DNA of 64,000 bases from Streptomyces sp. 6-11-2 (GTDB taxonomy: Bacteria > Actinomycetota > Actinomycetes > Streptomycetales > Streptomycetaceae), in assembly GCF_006540305.1 (NCBI RefSeq), contig NZ_BJOR01000001.1, forward strand, positions 4,650,001-4,714,000, read 5' to 3'. The position numbers and the translations under genes were made by a program. Positions 36,020 to 42,843 of this stretch are shown in pieces. Every line of letters begins with the position of its first letter. Position 1 is the first letter of the stretch. The notes below the pieces were generated by a model. The model was given only the letters and a program-made list of their open reading frames with translations. It did not search any database and was not told the DNA's origin.

Positions 36020-36316
36020 TCAGAGGAGCTCGACGACGACCTTCTCGATGCTGAAGGTGCAGTCCGGCACGTAGACCCGGACGGTGCCGCTCTTCTGGTC
36101 GACGCGCTGTGAGTACTTGTCCGACTCGAAGTTGCAGACGGCCTTGGCGCGCCACACGCCGGAGCCGGTGCACTCGGCCCAGCCGCCGGTGTTGCCCGCA
36201 CTGGTCTTGCAGGACAGGGCCTGAGCGCCGGCCTCGGCGGCCGAAGCGGACGTTGCCCCGAACAGCAGGGCAGCGCCCGCGAGTGCGGCGCCTATGGTTG
36301 CAGCTCTCTTGCGCAT
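36020..36316 (-). CDS. small secreted four-cysteine protein
   Basis: 98 residues. A clear Sec signal peptide (RKRAATIGAALAGAALLFG, with cleavage likely after ASASA near residue 26) leaves a mature protein of about 72 residues. It has four cysteines, which would allow two disulfides, and a predicted beta-rich fold (VWRAKAVCNFES, GTVRVYVPDC). I do not recognise the family. ATG 36316 has a strong GGGGAGGAA ribosome site. A perfect 17-base palindrome lies 28 bases upstream and a perfect hairpin ends the gene, so it is probably its own regulated unit beside the ABC cassette. Confidence 0.8.
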   Translation of the reverse strand: MRKRAATIGAALAGAALLFGATSASAAEAGAQALSCKTSAGNTGGWAECTGSGVWRAKAVCNFESDKYSQRVDQKSGTVRVYVPDCTFSIEKVVVELL

Positions 36317-36343
36317 GAAGAATTCCTCCCCTAGGCATGCAAA

Positions 36344-36360
36344 AATCCCTTAAAGGGATT
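36344..36360. promoter_or_regulatory. 17-base perfect palindrome, candidate operator
   Basis: AATCCCTTAAAGGGATT is two 8-base arms around a central A. It lies 28-44 bases upstream of the secreted-protein start, where a repressor would block transcription or an early leader. It lacks a following U-run, so a terminator is unlikely. Confidence 0.55.
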
Positions 36361-36587
36361 AGACGTCGAGGTGCTCCCGACGCCCAGATGAACATATCCT
36401 GCATGCGGGGATTCAGGGCGCCATTCGTAGATCTTGGCTAAAACCACCCCCCTGATCGTCGCGATTTTGCGTCGAATCGCCAGTAAATTGGCCACGAAGT
36501 CCCGCGGTAAAGGTAAGTATTCAGCCTGCGAGCTCGAGAAGCTCGGCCCAGGGCTTTGTCGGCGTAGCCGCGTGAGGTCCGGTTGTT

Positions 36588-36619
36588 CCGGTCCCGGGGT
36601 CCAGGGTCCCCGGGACCGG
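36588..36619 (-). terminator. terminator of the padR-ABC-FtsX operon
   Basis: CCGGTCCCGGGG (36588-36599) and CCCCGGGACCGG (36608-36619) form a 12-bp perfect stem with an eight-base loop, four bases past the permease stop. Confidence 0.85.
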
Positions 36620-36623
36620 AGGA

Positions 36624-37973
36624 TCACGCGTACCGCAGCTCCGCCGGGCGGACCGAGCGGTGGAGCAGGGACAGGGACGCGGCCGTGGCCAGCAGGCAGG
36701 TGGCGTACACGCCGGCGGGGACCAGGAGTGACGTGTAGGGCACGGTCCCGGTGGTGAAGGCTCCGTAGCAGATGCCGATCGCCAGGCCGCCGATGCCCGC
36801 CACGAGTACGGCCGGGGCCAGGGGCAGGGCGGTTTCCAGCAGGAGGGCCCGGGCGAGCACCCGGATGGGTACTCCGGCGGCCACCTGCGCGGCCAGGGCC
36901 CGGCGCCGGGTGGCGACGGACTCGGCGGTACCGACGGCGAGCGCCGTGAGGACGATCGCGAGGGCGAGGGCGATGGCTGCGGCCGTGAGGTTCAGCCCCG
37001 TCGTGTAGAAGGAGGCGTCCTCGGCGAAACCGTGCGTGTCGTCCGCGGTCCCCAGCCCCGCGAGCAGCGCCTGCCGCACCCCCATGAACCCGGTCCCGAC
37101 CACCGTCACCAGCAGCACCGCCGCATGGGTGCGGGCCGCCGCCCACGGGTCGTCCCGCAGCCGTTCCGCCGCGATCAGCACCGCCGGGGAGCCGGTCCGG
37201 GCCGCGAGCAGCCGGCCGGTCAGCCGGGACAGGGCGCCCGTGAGCCACACCGCGCCCGCGCCGACGGCCAGGACCGCCGCCATGACGATGACCGGGCCCC
37301 TCGACGAATGCCGGGAGCCGGCGGTCGTACCGGCCACCGCCCCCAGCGCCACCACGCCCACGACCAGCAGTCCGCCCACGAACAGCAGCGCCGGGCCACG
37401 CCCCGAGCGCGTAGGGCTCCGCCGCACCCACCCCAGTGGTGAGGCCACCACGCGGCGCAGCGCCAGCACCCCGGCCGCCATGCCCAGCGCCGGTACCACG
37501 ACCGCCACCAGCGTCATCCCGGCCCAGGCCGACGCGGTCGGCCGCTCCCACACGGCCACCAGCGCCGCCGCCGCCCCGGCCGTGGCGAGCGTCGAGCCCA
37601 GCAGACAGGCGAGCCCGGTCTCCAGCGCGGCGATCCGCCGCACCCGGCCCGGCTCCGCGCCCGCCAGCCGCAGCACGGCCGTCCGCCGGTCGCGGTGGAC
37701 CGCGCCGATCCGGGCGCACTGCCCGAGGAAGCCGAGGACGGGCACCAGCAGGAGCAGCAGGGAGACGATCACTCCGGAGCGCTCGCCGGGCTGGTCGAGC
37801 AGGCCGTTGCCGAAGGACAGGCGGTACTGCCCGCGTACCGTGGCCAGGACGGCGGCCGCCAGGCCCAGCCCCGTCGCGCACATCGCGCCCACCGCCGTCA
37901 GCGCGATCCGCCACCACTCCCGCCGGTCCGAACCCCGCACGAGCAGCCAGGCCAGCCGCAGATCGGTCCTCAC
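36624..37973 (-). CDS. FtsX-type ABC permease
   Basis: 449 residues with about ten hydrophobic segments arranged as two FtsX-like blocks: helices near 20-45, 65-85, 110-185, then 200-260, and a C-terminal group from 315 to 440. It has no large extracellular domain, unlike the permeases at 5.6-11.6 kb. GTG 37973 overlaps the ATPase stop as GTGA, so translation is coupled. With the LolD-like ATPase it should form an exporter controlled by the PadR regulator at the head of the operon, an arrangement usual for drug- or antimicrobial-peptide-responsive pumps. The substrate is not evident. Confidence 0.88.
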   Translation of the reverse strand: MRTDLRLAWLLVRGSDRREWWRIALTAVGAMCATGLGLAAAVLATVRGQYRLSFGNGLLDQPGERSGVIVSLLLLLVPVLGFLGQCARIGAVHRDRRTAVLRLAGAEPGRVRRIAALETGLACLLGSTLATAGAAAALVAVWERPTASAWAGMTLVAVVVPALGMAAGVLALRRVVASPLGWVRRSPTRSGRGPALLFVGGLLVVGVVALGAVAGTTAGSRHSSRGPVIVMAAVLAVGAGAVWLTGALSRLTGRLLAARTGSPAVLIAAERLRDDPWAAARTHAAVLLVTVVGTGFMGVRQALLAGLGTADDTHGFAEDASFYTTGLNLTAAAIALALAIVLTALAVGTAESVATRRRALAAQVAAGVPIRVLARALLLETALPLAPAVLVAGIGGLAIGICYGAFTTGTVPYTSLLVPAGVYATCLLATAASLSLLHRSVRPAELRYA

Positions 37974-38659
37974 GCGAGCACCCCCGACGCGACCGTCACG
38001 CCGTCCTGCAACCGCACCTCGCGGTCGGCGTACGCCGCCATCTGGGCGTCGTGCGTGATCAGCAGCACCGCCGTGCCCGCCTCCCGGGCGGCTCCCACCA
38101 GGGCCGTCATCACCTGTTCGCTCGCCAGCGAATCCAGTGCCCCCGTCGGCTCGTCCGCGAACACCACCTTCGGGGCGGTCACCAACGCCCGTGCCAGCGC
38201 CACGCGCTGCGCCTGTCCTCCGCTCAACTCCCCGGGCCGCGCGGCCTCCTGCTCCCGCACGCCGAACCGCTCCAGCCATGCCCCCGCCTGCTCCTGGGCC
38301 GCCCCCCGCGCGGTCCCGGCCAGCATCAGCGGCAGCGCGACGTTGTCCACGGCGGTCAACTCGGGGATCAGCTGGCCGAACTGGAACACCACCCCGAAGT
38401 CGGTGCGGCGCAGCTCGCTCAGGCGCCGCTCCGGCAGCCCGTCGACACGTTCCTCGCGGTACGTCACCGAGCCCGCGTCCGGCCGGACGATGCCCGCCAG
38501 GCAGTGCAGCAGTGTGGACTTCCCGCTGCCGCTGGCGCCGGTCACGGCGACGATCTCGCCCTCGCGCAGCTCCAGGCACGCCCCGCGCAGCGCCGGGGTC
38601 CTGCCATGGGACTTGACGAGGTCTCGGGCCACCAGAAGCGGCACCGGAGGGTTGCTCAT
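37970..38659 (-). CDS. ABC transporter ATPase (MacB/LolD type)
   Basis: 229 residues, a complete minimal ATPase. Walker A GASGSGKS lies near residue 41, an ELSGGQAQR signature near 143 and Walker B VVFADEPTGALD near 165; the switch His is in LLITHD. The family drives FtsX-type permeases. ATG 38659 overlaps the padR stop as ATGA, and the permease overlaps its own end, so three proteins are made from one coupled message. Unlike the ATPase at 4.6 kb, it has no C-terminal extension. Confidence 0.92.
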   Translation of the reverse strand: MSNPPVPLLVARDLVKSHGRTPALRGACLELREGEIVAVTGASGSGKSTLLHCLAGIVRPDAGSVTYREERVDGLPERRLSELRRTDFGVVFQFGQLIPELTAVDNVALPLMLAGTARGAAQEQAGAWLERFGVREQEAARPGELSGGQAQRVALARALVTAPKVVFADEPTGALDSLASEQVMTALVGAAREAGTAVLLITHDAQMAAYADREVRLQDGVTVASGVLA

Positions 38660-39198
38660 GCTCGGTCGACCTCCACGGTCAGAGCGGTCAAAGTGGTGAG
38701 CCGGGCCTGGGTGGTGGTCATCCAGCGCAGGTCGGCGTCGAGGTGGTTGAGGGCGTAGTCCGCCGAGAGCACCGTCGTCAGGTCGGCGCCCGGGGCGGTC
38801 TTGACCGCCGTCAGCTCCCGCATCCGCTCCATGTGCGCGTAGCGTTGCGCGAGCAGGTGGGCGGCGGGGTCGCCGCCGGTGAGGATCGCCACGACGACCT
38901 TCGCGAAGATCTCGTTCGCCACGAAGGGCGCGGGAGGCGTGACCTGCCCGGCCCAGACGGCCACGTCCCGGGAGCCCTCGGCCGTGAGGCGGTACAGCGT
39001 GCGCTCCGGGCCGCCGTCGGAGTCGGTGCCCTCCACCTGGGCCAGTCCGTCGCGGATCAGCCGCTGCAAGGTCGTGTAGACCTGCCCGTAGGCCAGCGGG
39101 CGGGCTTGCGGGAAGTGTTCGTCGTGGCGTCGCTTCAGGTCGTAGCCATGGCTCGGCCCTCCGGCGAGCAGGCCCAGCAGGATGTGGCGGGTGCTCAT
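38656..39198 (-). CDS. PadR-family transcriptional regulator
   Basis: About 180 residues. The N-terminal winged helix has the PadR signature (HILLGLLAGGPSHGYDLKRR, then LAYGQVYTTLQRLIRDGLAQ). The C-terminal half is the helical dimerisation domain seen in PadR subfamily 1/2 (VWAGQVTPPAPF, then a long helix). It probably represses its own operon with the ABC exporter until a ligand binds. ATG 39198 is chosen; ATG 39222 is in frame but lies inside the repeated operator-like sequence. There is no strong ribosome site, so a leaderless message is possible. Confidence 0.9.
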   Translation of the reverse strand: MSTRHILLGLLAGGPSHGYDLKRRHDEHFPQARPLAYGQVYTTLQRLIRDGLAQVEGTDSDGGPERTLYRLTAEGSRDVAVWAGQVTPPAPFVANEIFAKVVVAILTGGDPAAHLLAQRYAHMERMRELTAVKTAPGADLTTVLSADYALNHLDADLRWMTTTQARLTTLTALTVEVDRA

Positions 39199-39202
39199 GT
39201 GC

Positions 39203-39231
39203 TCAGTATGTACTGAGTACATGTACTGAGT
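39203..39231. promoter_or_regulatory. PadR-type operator with direct and inverted repeats
   Basis: An 11-base unit ATGTACTGAGT occurs at 39208-39218 and again at 39221-39231, 13 bases apart. A perfect 12-bp palindrome AGTACATGTACT overlaps it (39216-39227), and an imperfect one lies at 39204-39215. The site touches the padR start, as expected for autorepression; the ATGT/ACAT content fits PadR boxes. Confidence 0.65.
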
Positions 39232-39304
39232 GAATAGTGATCTCCGGAAAATCCCGCCGGACGATTCCGCCGGACGATCTGAACGCGTCGGCTGCCCGGT
39301 GGGC

Positions 39305-42300
39305 TCAGTCCGCGACCGCGTACGCCTCCACCGACCAGAGCGAATAGCCGTACTGGGTGGCTCGTCTGTCGCCCTGCACGCGGATGTAGCGGACGTCCCG
39401 CGCGTCCATGCGCACGGTTTCGCGGCCGCCGGTGCTGTCGCGGACGGTGGTGGCGGTGCGCCAGCGGCGGCCGTCGGGGGAGACCTGGACGCGGTAGGCG
39501 GAGGGGTGGGCGTCCTGCCAGTGGAGGGCGACCTTGCCCAGGCGCACCGCGTGCGGCAGCTCCACCTGCCACCAGGCGCCGTCGTCGACGGGGGAGGACC
39601 AGCGGGTGTCCGGGTTGCCGTCGATCGCGGCGGAGGCCGGGAAGTCGGAGGTCTCGTCGGCGGAGGAGCTCGCCGTGCCGGTGCGCGCCAGGTCGGAGCC
39701 GGTGGTGCGCGGGAAGGCGCGGACCGTGAGGGTGCGGGTCACCCCGGCGAAGGTGACGCGGATGTCGTACGCGCGTGCGGGCGTGGCGGGCGGCACGGTC
39801 ACCTCGACGGGTACGTCCACCGTGGTGCCGCGGGGCACGGTGAGCGAGGTGGCGGGAACACGGACCTCGATGCCCTCGGGGGCCTCGACGGTGACCTTGC
39901 CCCGTACGTCGGCCGGACGGCCGGAGGACAGCCGGGCGGTCAGCCGCTCCGTGCCGCCGATCTCCGCGTCGGCCTCGGCGCGCGGCAGCTCCAGGTCCGC
40001 GACCGGGGTGTCGGCGAACCAGGGGACCAGGTGGCGCACCCGGGTCGGGTAGGCGCCGGTCACGCGGACGGCGTCGACGCGGGTGCCGGCCGGCGGGGGA
40101 GTGGGCTGCACGAGGGCCGGCGGGCGCGTCCAGAGGCCCGGAGCCGGGGAGACCGGCGGCCAGAGGGCAGGCGGGTGTGTCACCGGGCCGCCCGGGGACG
40201 GGGACTGCGTGGTCTCCAGCTCCGTCGCGCCCCCCTGCGCCAGCGATCCCACCCGGCGCCAGCCATGTCCGGGGACGTGGACCTCGACGTCACCGATGGT
40301 TCCGGGGTCGCTGAGGACCGTCACGGCGGTGAGGGCGCGGGCGTGCGGGAAACGGATCGTGCGGCCGTCCGGCGCCCCGTCCGGGTCCGCCTCCGGCTCG
40401 TGCGTCAGGCCCGCCCAGGTCTCGTACTCCTGCCGCGCCCGGTCGAGGAAGGGGTCCAGTACGCCCTTGCCGACCGTCACATCGGCCTGCTTGGCCTCGG
40501 CCCGCAACCGGTCCAGCGTCCGGTACGCGGTCCAGGCCCCCGCCGCGTCGCCCGCGCGCTGGGCGCGGAGCATGTCGAGCGCCGCCTCGCCCGCCTTGCC
40601 GTAGCGGGCCAACTGCGCGGACCACGGCGCGACTTCGGCCGCCAGGGTGCCCTCGCCGGCCAGTCCGCGCGGCAGCTCGCGCAGCACCGTGAAGGCGGCG
40701 CGCAGCCGCTGCTCGGCACGATCGTTCGCGGCCCGGTCCGTCGTCGTGCGGGCCTGCCACAGGTCCGCGATCAGCGGGCGCAGATACGCCGACTCGGTGC
40801 CGCCGAGCACCGAGGACGCGTCGTTGCCGGCCAGGGCCGACAGCGCCTCGTGGCGCCGTGCGTCGCCCCCCGCGAGGTCGGCGATGGCCGCCTGCCAGGA
40901 CTCCTCGGGGCGGTAGTCGCGGGGGTTCCAGGCGTAGTCGGCCGCCGTGAACAGCGGGATGCGGGAGGCCTCCGCCTGCTCCATCGCGTTGGCCAGCAGG
41001 GCGGCCGAGCCGCTGGCGACGGCCGGTTCGCGCCCGGTGTACGGGCCGAGGAAGATCCGGTCCTCGGCGTAGTCGTTGACCGGGTAGTTGTCCATGGTGA
41101 CCAGCGGATGCGCGAACGCGGCGCGGGCGTCGGCCAGTTCGTCGCCGGTGATGGTCCGCGGCACCACGCCCACCCCGGTCCAGGCGACGTGCACCGACGC
41201 GTCCAGCGCGGTCGCCAGCGCCCGCCGGTAGGGCGTCGCGCCGTCCTCGTAGAACTCCGTCGGCATCAACGACAGCGGCGCCGCGTCCGGATGACGTTCC
41301 GCCAGGTGGCGGGCGACCTCGTTGGCCACCCGCGCCTGCGCCCGTGCCGCCGCGTCCGGGCCGGAGCCGAAACGGGCCGGGTCCGCGCCGCAGTGCCACT
41401 CGCTGTAGCTGACGTTCTGGAACTGGAGCTGGAACGCCCGGAAACCGAGCTCCCACATGGCGTCCAGCTTGCGGGTCAGCGCCCGTACGTCGTCGTCCGA
41501 GGCGAAGCACAGCGACTGGCCCGGCGCCACCGCCCAGCCGAGCGTGACGTGGTTGGCGCTCGCCCGGTCGGCCAGCTCCCGGAAGGCGGCCCGCTGCATG
41601 GCCGGGTACTGCTCGCGCCAGCGCTCCTGGCGGTAGAGGTCGTCGCCCGCGGCGTACAGGTACCGGTTCTGCTTGGTGCGGCCCATGAAGTCCAGCTGGG
41701 CGAGCCGCTGCTGCTGCGTCCACGCGGTGCCGTAGAAGCCCTCGGTGGTGCCGCGCACGGCGGTGCCCGGCCAGTCCCGGACGGTCACGCCGGGGACGGT
41801 CCCGTCGGGGCGCAGCAGCTGCCGCAGCGTCTGCACGGCGTGGAACAGGCCGTCCTCGCCTGCGCCGGTGAGCGTCAGGGCGCCGCCGCCGGTGGTGACG
41901 AGGTAGCCGCCGGAGGGCAGCGCGTGCCGAGGGTCGCCGTGCGCCCGCTCGGTGTACGCGCGCACCACCAGGGCGCCCGCCGGAACCGGGTCCGTGACGG
42001 CGAGGTCCGTGACCGACCGGGTCCCGGCCCCGTACAGCAGCGAGCGCAGCGCGCTCAGGGCGTACGGGTCCGCCTCCGTGTCGGTGACGAGGGCGACGTC
42101 CCGGTCGGCGACCTTCACCGCGCCGCCGGTCGTCCGCAGGGACTGCGGGCGCGGCCACACCGCGGGGCCGGAGGAGTCCGCGGCGGGGTGCTCCGGCTTC
42201 GCGGCCGGGAGGCCGGCGCCCGGGTCGGGCGCCGACGGCGCCGCGACGGCCGCGGGTGCGGCTCCCAGTGTTCCGGCCATGACGGCGAACGCGAGTGCGG

Positions 42301-42340
42301 CCGCGCTCTTCCCATGCCCCATACCGCGCCGACGCCGCAC
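39305..42340 (-). CDS. secreted GH84-like protein with C-terminal CBM32 domain
   Basis: 1011 residues. A signal peptide with Arg-rich n-region (RRRRG) precedes an N-terminal GH20b/GH84-type beta domain (about 55-165). The GH84 barrel spans about 170-460 (RGTTEGFYGTAW, APGQSLCF, PTEFY, VAWTG, NYPVND, YAWNP). Helical and beta regions follow, then a C-terminal F5/8 type C (CBM32) domain (about 870-1011). GH84 enzymes release beta-N-acetylglucosamine, but the catalytic Asp-Asp is replaced here by Gln308-Asn309 (FQLQFQNVS). GTG 42340 is fixed by GAGGAGGGG; ATG 42322 is too far from it. It is same-strand with padR but probably has its own promoter. Confidence 0.85.
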   Translation of the reverse strand: MRRRRGMGHGKSAAALAFAVMAGTLGAAPAAVAAPSAPDPGAGLPAAKPEHPAADSSGPAVWPRPQSLRTTGGAVKVADRDVALVTDTEADPYALSALRSLLYGAGTRSVTDLAVTDPVPAGALVVRAYTERAHGDPRHALPSGGYLVTTGGGALTLTGAGEDGLFHAVQTLRQLLRPDGTVPGVTVRDWPGTAVRGTTEGFYGTAWTQQQRLAQLDFMGRTKQNRYLYAAGDDLYRQERWREQYPAMQRAAFRELADRASANHVTLGWAVAPGQSLCFASDDDVRALTRKLDAMWELGFRAFQLQFQNVSYSEWHCGADPARFGSGPDAAARAQARVANEVARHLAERHPDAAPLSLMPTEFYEDGATPYRRALATALDASVHVAWTGVGVVPRTITGDELADARAAFAHPLVTMDNYPVNDYAEDRIFLGPYTGREPAVASGSAALLANAMEQAEASRIPLFTAADYAWNPRDYRPEESWQAAIADLAGGDARRHEALSALAGNDASSVLGGTESAYLRPLIADLWQARTTTDRAANDRAEQRLRAAFTVLRELPRGLAGEGTLAAEVAPWSAQLARYGKAGEAALDMLRAQRAGDAAGAWTAYRTLDRLRAEAKQADVTVGKGVLDPFLDRARQEYETWAGLTHEPEADPDGAPDGRTIRFPHARALTAVTVLSDPGTIGDVEVHVPGHGWRRVGSLAQGGATELETTQSPSPGGPVTHPPALWPPVSPAPGLWTRPPALVQPTPPPAGTRVDAVRVTGAYPTRVRHLVPWFADTPVADLELPRAEADAEIGGTERLTARLSSGRPADVRGKVTVEAPEGIEVRVPATSLTVPRGTTVDVPVEVTVPPATPARAYDIRVTFAGVTRTLTVRAFPRTTGSDLARTGTASSSADETSDFPASAAIDGNPDTRWSSPVDDGAWWQVELPHAVRLGKVALHWQDAHPSAYRVQVSPDGRRWRTATTVRDSTGGRETVRMDARDVRYIRVQGDRRATQYGYSLWSVEAYAVAD

Positions 42341-42579
42341 GGCCCCTCCTCGTCGATCGGCCTTCGCCGGGCGGGGCCGAAGGCAGTGTCGAAGAGTCCT
42401 GACCACACCATCCCTGCGGGAAGGTGTCAACGAGAGTGGCCGTTGTGCCGTGATTGCCCCAACCTGGTGAAGGGGAATGTGACCAGCGGCACGTAGGTCG
42501 TTCTCGTACGTCTGCCGCGGCGAGCACTGGGTAGGGCTGCGGTAATCCCCTTGATGCCGTACTCGACAAGGAGGCCCCC

Positions 42580-42843
42580 GTGGCCGCACCGGCACACCTT
42601 CTGCTCTCGGCCCTGTCCAAACACGTGGCGGAGCCGCCCGCCGACCACCTGCTGCCCGCCGACCCCGGCCTGAGCGTGTTCGGCGCGGAGGGCACCCGCG
42701 CCGACGTCCCGCTGACCAGCGAGCCGCCGCTGCCCGACGCCGAGCCGCTGACCAGCGAGCCGCCACTCGCCGAGCCGGCCCCCCTGACCAGCGAATCGGT
42801 CGCCGAGTCGGCCGGACAGGACCCCTGTCGAGCGGAGTTGTAG
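42580..42843 (+). CDS. small repeat-containing protein directly upstream of malQ
   Basis: 87 residues, GTG 42580 with AAGGAGG upstream. The N-terminal half (AAPAHLLLSALSKHVAEPP) is helical. The C-terminal half is three 12-residue repeats starting PLTSE (PLTSEPPLPDAE, PLTSEPPLAEPA, PLTSESVAESAG), acidic and Pro-rich and probably disordered. The TAG stop is immediately followed by the malQ ATG, so translation is coupled. I know no function; no signal peptide is present. The strong ribosome site and coupling argue that it is made. Confidence 0.75.
   Translation: MAAPAHLLLSALSKHVAEPPADHLLPADPGLSVFGAEGTRADVPLTSEPPLPDAEPLTSEPPLAEPAPLTSESVAESAGQDPCRAEL
42709..42816 (+). repeat. 36-base in-frame tandem repeat, three copies
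   Basis: Units begin at 42709, 42745 and 42781 and share CCGCTGACCAGCGAG with decay in the third copy. Each encodes 12 residues of the small protein before malQ. Confidence 0.85.

Larger units (their letters stand above)
36317..36623. other. 307-base intergenic region
   Basis: It holds the promoter of the secreted-protein gene, the palindrome at 36344-36360 and, at the far end, the terminator of the FtsX operon at 36588-36619. The part from about 36361 to 36560 is noticeably AT-richer than the genome average. No gene is supported in it. Confidence 0.6.

Noticed and set aside
39254..39279. 13-base tandem repeat between padR and the GH84 gene
   Set aside because: Only two copies, upstream of the padR operator and past the GH84 stop; no hairpin or promoter role could be supported.
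39230..42496. A 1088-codon plus-strand frame opposite the GH84 gene
   Set aside because: Shadow frame; all conserved motifs are on the minus strand.
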